From Ctena decussata (Eukaryota; Mollusca; Bivalvia; Lucinida; Lucinidae): a DNA stretch of 64,000 nt. The first letter of the stretch is position 1, and each line of letters starts with the position of its first letter. Made by a program: the position numbers and the translations under genes. Shown here one piece after another: positions 21,725 through 32,778 of this stretch. The notes beneath the pieces are model-generated. The model worked only from the letters and a program-made list of their open reading frames with translations. It was not told where the DNA came from and did not search any database. The stretch lies in the NCBI GenBank assembly GCA_963989385.1, contig OZ022502.1, positions 1,952,501 to 2,016,500 on the forward strand, written 5' to 3'.

Positions 21725-22046
21725 TTAAATGCTGAAACTAATTCAACTATACATTCGGCTGTGTTAAAATATATTAAATGCACACATAGGTTCACATAGT
21801 CAACTAATAAATTTTGCAATTTATTTGGAATATGTGAGTGTCGGGGTTGGGGCGGGTTGACTGGTGCTGCTGTGAGGATAAAACATTATTATCTTTCTTT
21901 CGACATAATGATTTAATTCCTGAATTGAACTTACTGTTGTATATGTACCACAGTTCTAATGTTTGTTATCTGTGTAGGGAGAGGATTTGCTAATGTGTCC
22001 AATTCCCTTGTTTATATGGTACAATAAAATATGTTAAATCTAATCT
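21725..22046 (+). mobile_element. 5'-truncated LINE (322 bp) nested in family A
   Basis: Flanked by exact AACAGAGGGCG at 21714-21724 and 22047-22057. The 3' end reads ACAATAAAATATGTTAAATC then TAATCT, a polyadenylation signal plus short-repeat tail, close to the LINE tails at 104-215 and 47740-47847. Removing it rejoins the family A sequence exactly. Confidence 0.85.
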
Positions 22047-22500
22047 AACAGAGGGCGAGGTTTGGTACCCGTAAAACATGTTTAAGCCCCCACCCGCCCC
22101 TCCCCTCCCCACCCCCAAGTAATCTTTTGCTGACCGTGCCAGTGCGGTACGTCTGTTGTAGTTCCTTGATGTTACATTGTGCTATGTCCGCTTGTCTATG
22201 CTCTTTGGCGGTTTGGTCATCTGTTTTGCTACCCAATCTGCCTTTTGTTTTATTTTGTTTTGTAAATTAGAAATAAAATAGATAAATATAGATGTTGATG
22301 CTGTTTTTGATTAGCGTAGGTAAATGGCCGCCTGTTTGGGAAAGAGCTGCTCATTCGGTTTACCGTGCGTGTCTTTCGTGAACATGTGTCAATTTTTCCG
22401 TGTATGTGTGCTTCTTTCCTACTTGTTATGAGAGCGGGATGTTGGATTTGATTGTATTAATTCCTGATCATTGCCTTTCTTTTTACTTTAAAATTGAATA
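22047..22500 (+). mobile_element. Family A 3' UTR, remainder of A2
   Basis: GAGGGCGAGGTTTGGTACC, then TGTTTAAGCCCCC, GCTGACCGTGCCAGTGCGGT, AAGAGCTGCTCATTCGGTTT, and the terminal TTAATTCCTGATCATTGCC before CTTTTTACTTT. This is the most complete 3' end of the family in the window. Confidence 0.75.
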
Positions 22501-22944
22501 ACAACGTAGTTTAGACGTCAGATAGTATCAAAATCTATAACAACAAGGCATCGCGAGCGATAAATCCCCTCGCACTGTACAGTTTCTTCATACTAATTTC
22601 ATCATTGGATGTATACTCGTTTGCTAATGTATATTCCAAGGTTTTGTTCAATTTAAGCTCCTTATAAAAGCTTATTATCTCTTTGAATAAGTGACTTATC
22701 TGTTCTGAGTATTAATTGCAACACTGCATTGTTAAGATTACCAGGTAATCTCCGATTTGTCACCTGGTAATGGTGTCACTTTCGTCAGTTTAAAACAGAA
22801 ATTGATTGTCATTTGAGTGACCTTAATTCATTTTTTTGCCGTCCACTGGTAATTGTCCAGTAAGATGATCATCAGACATGCACTGAACAAATATTTTCAC
22901 ACCTCTTAAATGTGTGCTCATTGTCTATTGAATTACGCGATGTC
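22501..22944. other. No gene recognised
   Basis: AT-rich sequence with no motif or repeat that I can place. Confidence 0.4.
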
Positions 22945-24320
22945 ATAGTGAGTGAGTAAACTCAGGTTTAACGTCCCATAACGGCTAAAGTGTGACAGTT
23001 TTCTAAACATTGCCACTGCAACTTTGACATTGGTCCTAGAACATGGAAATTCCAACGCATTGTCATGTAAGAATCTTATGAGAAGCTAAATCAAAATCGG
23101 TCCAAAAATGAAGCCGCTAGAGCGATGATGAAGTTTTTCTAATAATAGCCACTGTGACCTTGACCTTGGCCCTAGAATGCTGAAATGCAAACTTGTCCAA
23201 GGTATTAACACACAAACATTTCTGTGAAGTTAACTTAAACTTGATTAAATAATGAAGGCACTAGAGCGATGTCAAGACCTTTCTAAAAACTAGCCACTGT
23301 GACCTTACCTTAACCTTAGAACGATGTAACCAAATTTTATTCAAGGTTTTGTCATTCTATACATTTGTGCAAAGTTAAATCAAAGTCGGTGCATTAATGA
23401 AGGCGCTTGAGTGATGACAAAATTTTTCTAAAAATAACCGCTATGACCTTGACTTTGACCTTATCATGCTGAAACACGAAGCTGACGATTTTGTCATGCT
23501 AAAAATTTCTGTTAATGTTAAATCAAAACCAGACCATAAACGAAGTCTCTAGAGCAGTGACAAGGTTTCTCTAAAAATAACCACTGTGACCTTGACCTTG
23601 ACCTTAGAACCTTTAAACGCGAACTTGTCCAAGTTATTGTCATAGTTTAGATTTGTGTGACGCGTAAGTGAAGGCGCTAGAGCTTTGCCAAAAGTTTTCC
23701 TAAAATAGCCACTGTGACCTTGACCTTGACCTTAGAACGCTGAAACAAAATATTCAAGATATTGTCATACTAAACATTTGTGTGAAGTTACATCAAAATT
23801 GGTCCAAATATGAAGACACTAGAGCGATGACAAAGTTTTTCTATAAATAGCAGCCGTGACCTTGACCTTGACTTTAGAACATTGAAATGCAAATTGGTTC
23901 AAGATATTGTCATATTAAAGATTTATGTTAAGTTACATTAAAATAGGTCTATAAATGAATGCGCTCGAGCGATGGCTAAGTCTTTCTAGAAATAGCCCCT
24001 GTGACCTTGACCTTAGATTACTGAAACGCAAACTTGTACAAGATATTGTCATACTAAACATTTGTGTGAAGTTAAATTAAAATCAGCTTATAAATGAAGG
24101 CGCTACAGCGATGACAAAGTTTTCCTAAAAATAGCCACTGTGATCTTGACCTTGATTTTAGAACGCTGAAACGCGAAATTGTCTTACTAAACATCTATGT
24201 GAAGTTAAATCGAAATCGGCCCACAAATGAAGGCGCTAGAGCGATGACAAAGTTTTTCTAAAAATAGCCACTGTGACTTTGGCCCCATCTTGCTGAAACG
24301 CGAACTCGTTCGAGGTAATG
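22945..24320. repeat. Tandem array of about ten 137-146-bp units carrying TGACCTTGACCTT
   Basis: Unit landmarks in order: AAAATAGCCACTGTGACC, TTGACCTTAGAACGCTGAAA, ATTGTCATACTAAACATTTG, GTGAAGTTAAATCAAAATCG, GAAGGCGCTAGAGCGATGAC. Starts are near 23010, 23147, 23288, 23436, 23573, 23706, 23844, 23990, 24131 and 24262. The TGACCTTGA core is the reverse complement of TCAAGGTCA. The array is preceded by GTGAGTGAGTAAACTCAGG, similar to SINE tails. It lies just downstream of the GIMAP-like GTPase exon, inside the putative intron. Confidence 0.85.
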
Positions 24321-24690
24321 TCAATATTTAAGTTACATTCAAAAAAATGTCATATTACATTTGTGCAAGCAATAAGCGATATTCATCTGTACGTCTTTTA
24401 CTTTTTCCAATATAAATAATTTATATATAGTTAATGCAAGTTAGTCTTGTGTTCTCTTTCGAAGTGTGTAAGTCTTAGATTAAATTTTAGCCCTTAAACC
24501 GGCCCAATGTTCATCCGTCTTGTGACAAACGGGTATTTATGAGATATACTGCTTCATTCTATTTGTGTTTTGTTTTTCCTTTTTTTTTTGTCTTTCGTTG
24601 TTTTGGGGATGGTATGCTTTGTCGCTCTGGCTTTTTTATTAGATACTATTTTTGATAAAACTTGACCTGTTTTTAATTGTTCATTTTTTG

Positions 24691-25457
24691 TCATTCATAA
24701 ATGCATATTACCTTTATGCCTAGGACAGCTAACACCCTTCTGTATATCTCATCTTCTCTTTCTATATCTCGTCGTATAGTCTCACGCAGACTTCTTTCGT
24801 TTTCTCCTCTCCCAGTTGCCTTTCTTCTTTTTTCTTCATCAGCGATGACGGCTTCTACTTTCGGGTACTTTCCACTTTTGTAGCATAGTTCGGAATTTTT
24901 CTTAACAACCTCGTCAATCGCTTGCATCAAATTTCGTACTTGCGAAGCTTTGATCGGATCATCAGCTCGGTTATTAATTTCAACCGGACGATTACATTTC
25001 GCAATCAGCGCTTGTAGTTTTGGAGGAATATACGAGTTAATATAGGCTTTAAATGTCATGCGGTTATCAAGGTCGTCCATACCAGTAAACAAAATTATGG
25101 CTCTTATGTACATTTCATCTCCAAAAAAATGTGCAAGGTGTTCATAAGATGATATGTCCTGCGCAGTAAAACGGCCTATTCTGATCACCAGAATGAAACA
25201 GTGGGCACCTGGGGCAGTGATTCCTACAACTTTTGCTAGTTCTGTATCGAATTCTTCTTCCGTCATTTCTGTGTTACTTAACCCGGGCGTATCTACAAGA
25301 ATCGTAGGTTTCCCGTCTATTGTTTGTTGTAGAAGCTGACATTTTTTCGTGACACTCTTGGCTGATACTTCAGACTTGCAGATTCTTCTCCCAATAACAG
25401 AATTGATGGTTGCACTTTTACCATATCCAGTAAATCCCAAGAAAACAAGTCGACGCT
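24691..25457 (-). CDS. GIMAP/AIG1-like GTPase domain exon (gene 1)
   Basis: This exon encodes a GTP-binding domain of the AIG1/GIMAP family, septin- and Toc-related GTPases that in animals work on membranes, mostly in immune cells; the family is expanded in bivalves. Counting from residue 1 at 25440: G1 GFTGYGKS (2-9), G2 Thr31, G3 DTPG (50-53), the AIG1-specific box LVIRIGRFTAQD (84-95), G4 TGMDDL (119-124), G5 INN (155-157), then a basic, helical C-terminal part (KRRKATGRGE...). The frame extends upstream of residue 1 as RRLVF, directly after a good acceptor (CTTACTATCAG|AGCG), so 25457 is a splice boundary and the start codon lies in an exon not identified. The frame can end at TGA (24691), or be cut at a consensus donor AAG|GTAATA (24712/24711) and joined in phase to the coiled-coil exon at 18413. 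All GTPase motifs are intact. Confidence 0.9.
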
Positions 25458-25621
25458 CTGATAGTAAGAAAACAGTAACTGTGTTTATTTAGAACGGTTT
25501 AGAAAGTTTCAGCACTCTATTGAACTAGCTATGAAATGGGAGTAAAAACAATCTTACGTTAGTGAATTTCTAAAATGGGAGTAAAACATTCTGACGTTAG
25601 TGAATTTCAAATTGCATGTTA
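25458..25621 (-). other. Intron 5' of gene 1
   Basis: Upstream of the acceptor at 25457. Contains two near-identical stretches (AATGGGAGTAAAA.. and CTGACGTTAGTGAATTTC, 25530-25610), a small local duplication. Confidence 0.5.
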
Positions 25622-26043
25622 GGCTGCGTTCCCACGAGCAAAGTTGCTATGTCACTGAAACTTTAACAAAGAAAGTATGCCAAACATTTTGCGTTTACAC
25701 CGAGCAAATTACTTGTTAAAGAAAATGTGAGATAGAATCTTTGTCAAATAAACTTTGGCAATGAAATATTTGCTGCAGTGTTCACACGACCAAATATTAT
25801 TCGTCAAAGTTACCTGCGGCAATGAAACAATTTTTTGTCACATTTTCCACGCTTTTAGCAAAGTTCTTTGTTACATAATCTTTAGCAAAGTTCTCCGTTT
25901 ACGCGGACAAATTTAATTATCAAAATAACTTTACCATATATTTTTGTCAAAGAAACATTGTCATATTTTGGCATTTACACGAGCATATTTATTCTGTGGC
26001 AAACCGTCTTTGTCACAGAAACTTTGCCTGTGTAAACGCAGCT
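25622..26043. mobile_element. PIF/Harbinger-like MITE
   Basis: The left end GGCTGCGTTCCCACGAGCAA and the reverse complement of the right end (AGCTGCGTTTACACAGGCAA) form an inverted repeat of about 25 bp, flanked by TTA on both sides (25619-25621 and 26044-26046). A TTA target duplication fits PIF/Harbinger. The interior is made of AGCAAAGTT / TTTGTCAAAG motifs in both orientations and has no transposase. It sits in the upstream intron of gene 1. Confidence 0.65.
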
Positions 26044-26105
26044 TTACTGAATCTAAGAAGTCGTAGTAGATGTAAGCGATACACTTCTCTTTTTATTCCA
26101 GTCTT

Positions 26106-26560
26106 AAATAGCCGAAACTCCGTAGTGACCCATGTTCCTTCTTTTAAATGTGTGCTCTGATCTTGCAGGAACTGCAGCTGGTGTTGTGACGTGTGGCGGC
26201 CGTTTAAAGTCTCCCCGTACATACATCATCCATAGTGCATTTATATTTTATTTTTGTTCTTTGAGATCAGAAGATATACATGCATTCTGAGGAATCAGAA
26301 ATTCTTGATCGGTTAGACTTTTCTTCTAAAGCAGCTCTGTTTTAACATTTCGATCCTTTTGATACTTATTAGTCTTTGAATTGACTGCCTTATTAAACTT
26401 AAGAGATTACAGTATTCTTTTCTCTGGTTTTCGTAACCAGGTATTGTCAGGGTCACTGATGAGGCTTGAATAGCCGAAACTTCGAAGTATGGCCCATGTT
26501 CCTGCGTTTGAATGTGTGCTCCGCTCTTGAAGGAACTCGTTAAGTTTTAATTTGAATACA
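26106..26560 (-). repeat. G block, copy 1 (upstream of GIMAP-like gene 1)
   Basis: Homologous to 40605-40868 and 61765-62140. Shared boxes: CTCCCCGTACAT...CATCCATAGTGCA, ATTGTCAGGGTCACTGA(T/C)GAGG and AGCCGAAACT..GTA, and CCCATGTTCCT. On the minus strand it encodes FLQERSTHSNAGTWAILRSF, then GYSSLISDPDNTW in one open frame. A second, partial copy of its end (26106-26170) is attached. It could be a 5' regulatory/first-exon block duplicated with GIMAP genes or an independent dispersed repeat. Confidence 0.65.
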
Positions 26561-28269
26561 ATTATCATAACATCACGATTTATCGTTAACGCAGATAGGT
26601 CACATTTTCTATATGCCTTCAATCTGAAATTTGTATTTAGGTCTATTGTAGTACAAATTCTCATTTCCTGTAAGTTTTGTAATACATGTGTGGAAATATT
26701 AACCATTTAAATCATGTGGACTATTGTATCAACAGGTTAACGAGAAAGTTTACCTTCAGTAGTCATCATTAGATGTATTTATTCTACAGCCAGTTTTCAG
26801 AAGTCAGATTTTTACCATGTAGTCACAAACTCGAATCTAAAAATATAATAATAATAATAATAATAATAATTATAATAATTGAAATGATTTTAAATATGGA
26901 AAAAATGAAATAAATAAAAATAATTAAATAAATGAATAATATAAATAATAAAAAAAACATCAGTTACAGAGAAGGAGGCTAAATATTATGTTAATTATCT
27001 ATCTGTACACTATCAAAGAGTTTCGGAAATGGTCTATACAAGCTATGAGCTTTCGACCAAATCCTTTCATGAAAATTGTACTTTGAATTTATAACATGTC
27101 GTAGTTGTAAACCTTTCAGAAACCACACCTACTTTTGGTAGGCACTTTTTCATGAACTGCAAGGTAAAAATCGAACTTAGGAATATGTTTTCTGCTCTTG
27201 CAGAAATTCTTTTTTTTTTAATTATTGTGGGACAGTCGACATGCACAAGTCTATTTGTAAGACTATGCTGCATGCTAAGTTACCAGTTATACATTCAATG
27301 ACATTCTGGGTGTAGCTTAGACTTATCAATTGAGTCACCCGCCAGTTATTTTGACCAAGTGATATTCATCCCGATGATTTTACAGCTACCATTGCTGTTC
27401 CCATGTATAGGTAAAAGACAACTAATCTATGAGTCACCCATTGTTTTGACCATTAATGCCCAATGGACTATTCTATCCTTATCAAATAGATGAGTTTATT
27501 TGTCAATTAAGGGCCGTCAATATTTTTTGTCACGTTCAATTTTATTTCAAGGAGAAATACCCAATTGTCTTCTGTAAATAGCGTAGACACTGAGCAGACG
27601 CCTCAATACGCTGCGTCTGATCTGGTTCTGGACTGTTTGTCCATGTCCTATTTATGGGACACTACGCAAAAATGAGAAGTAAAAGATGTTTATATGACCT
27701 TGTTTTACAAAAATGATTATGTGTTGTTACAAGTGATGTGTCACAAATTTATCATGTAAATAATGACCTGAAGTGCAATTTTCAGAAAACTGAAATTATA
27801 TTTTTCCTGAAATTTAAATGTGTGGAAAGTGAAAATAGACATGAGCAGTGATAAACTTTTCTCGTGCTATTGTAGGTATAAAATGGGTCAAGGATAGACG
27901 CTGAACAGAACTATTGAATATAGGCGCAAACAGCCGACTTCGAATATTCGAAGCAACGATAAATCAAATGAATACACGTCAAAATATCGAGTTTAGACTG
28001 TAGCATTAAGGTTTGACCGGGAAAAGTATTGAGAAAGCAGATTTGGATACCTATACCCTCCGTTCAGATAACGTCTTTGCTTTTAACGTCATAGGGCGAA
28101 AATTCGTCAGACCGTTTTTCGACTTACCTGTGGTTTCTAGTAAAACGTTTAAGAACGGTTGCAGGAAACTTATGTGCAGGAAAACCGAAGGGACTAAGTA
28201 ATAATCTTATTCCCTCTTCCAGGTAGATCGGTTTAAACTCGTCAGGGGTTTATTTATGCCATGATATTT
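26561..28269. other. No gene recognised; ATA microsatellite
   Basis: An (ATA)n run lies at about 26844-26880 in an AT-rich stretch. The 62-codon frame at 28013-28201 (VIGRKFVRPFF..) looks faintly protein-like but has no supported splice boundaries. Confidence 0.4.
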
Positions 28270-28860
28270 TGAAACAAGAGGACCACGGGCCACAAAGCTC
28301 ACCCGATCGTAGCTGCTCAAAATTGCTATCACATTTGACATGGGGGTAATACCAGCTTTCGACCGAGTCTGTACTATACAAAGTGGATTTCGACCGAGAA
28401 TACGTTCGTAAGCATAACCAACAACGGTAAATGGTACTATTGTAAATGGCTGTCGACCGAGCTGATACTGCTGTCGATTGTCTCGGTCGACAACCACTTT
28501 TGCATATATGGTAAATGACTGACTCAGTCGAAAGTACAGGGAGCCAAATTGGTATTACCCCCGTGTTTGTACAGACTCGAAATTGCTGTCACATTTGCAC
28601 GGCTAATACAGAAAAAAATACAACTGCAAGGTCTCAGTCTGACCGTATTTTGAGTTGATAACAAAATATATATTTTCCACATATCGATTGCCATGACAAC
28701 AAAAAGGTTCACTTTCAACGGATATTTTAGCTATTTTTTCCAACCGATCACAATGAGCAGTGTGCAGAAAAAAAACATAGGGCTGAAAGCGGACCACTCG
28801 AGGATTATTTCTGAAAATGTTAGGTCAGAATATCTGCAATGGCAAAAACTAACAAGCAAT
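28270..28860. repeat. Degenerate dispersed/tandem repeat beginning GAAACAAGAGGACC
   Basis: The opening GAAACAAGAGGACCACGGGC resembles the start of a repeat I associate with molluscs. AAATTGCTATCACATTTG recurs about 255 bp later as AAATTGCTGTCACATTTG, and CTTTCGACCGAG/ATTTCGACCGAG recurs locally. No ORF of known type. Confidence 0.45.
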
Positions 28861-29520
28861 TTCGTTGAATTTATATCCCCCGCCGAGGTTGCCCTGATTT
28901 GTTTATAGCTTATTTTAATTTTCAATTTAAATTTTGTTTACAGGTTACTTAGTTACGGCGGAACTTGTGGATTGTAAATATAATCAAGGACAATAACACT
29001 GGAATAAGTGAGGCATAAGCTGAAGCTGTTCTTCTAAAACACTTGCCTCAGCTTCACTGCACTATGGCGATACATTTTTAATTCAGTTTCAAGAAACTTT
29101 TTCACCGGTACCTTAGCTATGGCTAATATAGTGATTTAAGATCAATTCAAGGGCATGGAATCATGCACTACTGAAGCGATTATGACAAAACTTAATGTGC
29201 ACTGTTGGGTCATGACAATACATAATTATTTTAAGCTTCATGAAATTCCATTTATTGGTTACTTAGTTATGACTCAATTTGTTGATTTTAAACAAATTTA
29301 AGGGCAATAACTCATTGTTTACTGAAGCAATTCCGACAAAACATAAAGTGCATCAATGTGTTACGGTGATACATATGTAGTATAAGTTTCATAGAATTCT
29401 ACTAATTGATTAGTTAGACTTAGTTATGACTGAATTTGTCAATCTTAAATTCATTCAAGGGCAATATCTAATGTAATACGGATGCCACCCGACACAACTT
29501 TCTGTGCATAACCGCATTAT

Positions 29521-32500
29521 CACCGAGTGTAGCCGCACAATTGTGGAGTGGTTGTTGTGTCGTATCAGGAGTGTGTGTTTTCAGGATATAACGAATGTTT
29601 GGTGAGTAACTAATATTTTTTTCTACCTTTAGACGTGCATATTTGCTCGACAAGAAAAATGCACGGAACACATTAGTTTCTTTACGTCAAAATCTTTTCA
29701 AACGTTTATTTTCCTAAGCTGACAAACATTTACCTAGTAATAAGTGAGAAAAGGATACAAATCTATGATCTGATACTGAATAGTCCCAATAAAAGCCAGA
29801 GAATGGCAAAATTCCGATGTGCAGTATGTGGAATGATGTCCTTGTGCAGAATGTGGCTTGCTGCTCTGTTTCTAAGTGTTCATATGACAAGCTTTCTGGT
29901 CAATTTGCATGAAATTTACAAGGAAACATGCCCGGGAACGCATGGTATAAAAATTACTGATCATACGAATAAGTGTTTTCACATGAAACTAGACATACAG
30001 CTATTTTTGAAAACAAATGCTCAAATCACCCTGTTTGTCTGCAAAAACTGAAAACAATTTCAAAATTTCGAGCTTCAAATTAGGGTTTTCGTGTTTCGAG
30101 TAAAGATTCTTCGCGAGTTACAATTTTTGAGTTCTGAGTAAGGTGTTGCTGAGTTTGAGTTAGTGTTTTCTAGTTTCAGAACAAAGATTGAAGCATAAAC
30201 ATATACTTGATTGGAGCCCCGGTATGAGTACCGTGAAGTGTCTCCGCGTTTTTTCTTTTTTTTTTTTTGGCAAAGGAGAACAACTTTTATGTCTTCCTGT
30301 TTGCCTTCAGTGACGACAAAGCCCTTGTTTGTGATTCTTTCCTTTCGGAATTAACTCCCATGGGGTATGGGTAAAAATGACAGACATACGACCCATCCCC
30401 CTCTCCCTCTTGAAGTTAACCTATTTGTCTTAGATACACTGACAATACTAAGGTGAGTATGTATAAAGGGATTTTTCGCCTTGGGGATCAAAAATTGATT
30501 TAGAGGAGACTCTCGCTAAAATTTCTCCTCGATAGTAAAATATTAATTTGACTTTAAACTAAATTAATGAACATGTAGGTTTTCAAAGCGCCGAATAGTT
30601 AATGTTCTCTCTTATCTACAAACTCATTTGAAAGGGCGATGTTTATCATCTGTAAAAGATGTATATGACATTATTATACTACCAATCTCAAACGTTGCGT
30701 TAGTTATGACGTCTTGCTAAAATCGTACAATTACGAAGTAAGTCACAGTGACGTCAAAGAACTTGGGTTTCTGACGTTAAATCAACCATGTGCGTGCTTA
30801 ATAGGTAAAATTAATAATGCAAATGGTAATGTCTATTCCGTTAAGCGCAGAATGTTTACATCATATATTGTTCTGGATCAAAACATTTCTTCTCGGGGAA
30901 AATTCAAAATTTCAGCGCATGATTTTCATTTTTATACCTTGCAGGAATACTCACTGCATAACATAGCAGCTGCAATGTTCAAACTTGGCTTTCGATAACA
31001 TGGTCAAAATAAGCATTAGGTTACACACGTTCAAAGGTAACGTCTACATAAAATAATCAGAAATATGTGAGTGCGAAATAGAATTCACAGTCTATGTCCA
31101 TGTGAAATTCTTGTATAAACTTGCGGTTATTTGACATGCATAAACAAAATTTCTAATCTCCTGTTCTTATGAGGTAATTCCAAACATGAGCATTGGTACT
31201 GTGACCTAGTGTATAGAGCGGAAGTCATATGTCTTTGGATAAAATAAGGAGCTCTCACCATTTATAAGAATGCTTTTTACAAAAAATGCAAATAAAGAAA
31301 ACAAATGAAACGAACAAAAAAGCAAATTCTTTTTTTTTACTAGTGGCTAATTAGCTCCGCTTAGGGCTTCATGTGCAGTTCATTTTCTTATCCACATCCT
31401 GACGACTAACCAACACTCCAACAGTCTTACATAAATTTCTCTATTTATTTGTAATGAATACATTACTATTCATTATTCTAGTAAGGAACCATATTGTTGG
31501 TTGGTTTGGGTTGATAAGTCTCATTCAGTTTAGGCCACGTGTACCTTTTGACAAAGAGTATCTTTTGAGAAGTCATGATAGGGTTTGGGATCTGATTCAG
31601 TCAGGTCTTGAAGTGTATTTAATCTTTAAAAATGAGATTCCGTCTATGCAGTTTGAGGTATAACATGACTTTTACGATTAGTCCCTTAAAGTTTGTCCCC
31701 AGTGTGGCGCGAAAAACCGAACACGGCTCAGTCATCGACAATTTTCAGAAGCTACATCGGCAACGTCAGCCGAGATATATTTTCGACATTATTAGTCGTT
31801 CGTTATTTTCATAAAAAAGAAGAGCCATAGAGAAACTTATTCTGTAATTCTTATCGCAGGCAGAAGCCTTTATGGACGTATGGACAGACACACGTATGAG
31901 CAAATCTAAGGGTTGAATGCCCTCAGTTTTATCTGATATGGGTATAAATTGCGGTACAGAAAAAAAAAGAATGAGAATAAATTTAGCCACAGCATGCAGA
32001 AAGGATCTTTATGACTAATGCGAACAGCAGCTGCTCTGACCAGCTTACGAATAAGCGAAGTCCGCTTCCAGCCATTGATATTAGCCAAAATTATAATGGA
32101 CCCAGAGAAATCTACATGCATAACATAAAGGCCATTGATAGACTGCATGGATTCACAGTCTGTTTTATCATTTCGCAGATTATTAAACCACCTTTTTGTG
32201 CGATACCGCCAGAATATATTTTAAACAAGCTCAAGAGATCATATACAATACCAACATATAAACTTTAGACCACATGTGGGCCTGCTAATATCGTTTGTTA
32301 TCTGTCATTATCAAAACATACATCTTCCAAATACGGTACAAATACGAATTCCACATGCTGCATATAGCACAAAGTTTATTTTTTAGCAAACAGCAGAGGC
32401 GTGTGTATTTTATTCAATATTAGTTTATGCTTAAAAGCTAACAGGTGGCAACGGATAACTTGATCAAATAAAGTAACGTAAAACAAGAAGAAACACTGAC

Positions 32501-32778
32501 AAACAAACACGATTTTTCCTAATGTAAAGTACATTTACATCAACCTAGTGAATGGTGCACGCGTCAGTTTTTTTTATTACGGCAGTTTTTTTTTGCTTCC
32601 GAAACGGTGTTTCAAATGCTAAGAAAATGACGTGTTCCGTGCACTTTTCAAGAAAAGCAAATATGTAGGTTAAAAGGGATAAGAAACTTCAATTTCTGAC
32701 CAAACCTTCGTAATATCCTAGAAAACAATCCCGATGCGACACAGCCATCACTCCACAATTGTGTGGCTAAACCCGGTG
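29521..32778. mobile_element. 3258-bp TIR element with 5-bp target duplication (ATTAT)
   Basis: ATTAT flanks both sides (29516-29520 and 32779-32783) and the flanks rejoin to a normal cassette repeat unit. Left terminus CACCGAGTGTAGCCGCACAA; right terminus, reverse-complemented, CACCGGGTTTAGCCACACAA. The inverted repeats are about 165 bp at roughly 70% identity and share TTGTGGAGTG, AGGATAT.ACGAA, CATATTTGC and TGCACGGAACAC. Internal ORFs (29803-30051; 30714-30998; 32011-32268) are short and match no transposase that I recognise, so this copy looks non-autonomous or decayed. A CAC terminus with a 5-bp duplication is compatible with, but does not prove, a Transib-like origin. Confidence 0.85.
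31440..31660 (+). repeat. Family A'-like fragment inside the 3.26-kb TIR element
   Basis: GGGTTTGGGATCTGATTCAGTCAG followed by a T-TGAAGTGTA box matches the 3' end of subfamily A' at 47345-47400 and 60238-60300. It shows that a retroelement tail sits inside the TIR element. Confidence 0.4.

Noticed and set aside
24701..25339. Plus-strand ORFs opposite the GIMAP exon
   Set aside because: Antisense shadows of a strongly supported minus-strand exon; no motifs.
28013..28201. 62-codon frame as an exon
   Set aside because: Looks faintly protein-like, but the upstream boundary lacks a convincing acceptor and no partner exon was found.
30714..30998. 94-codon ORF inside the 3.26-kb TIR element as its transposase
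   Set aside because: Too short and without a recognisable DDE/DDD pattern; kept only as an unassigned frame.
29521..32778. Firm assignment to Transib/RAG-type elements
   Set aside because: Only the initial CAC and a 5-bp duplication agree; the rest of the terminal heptamer does not, and no core protein is present.
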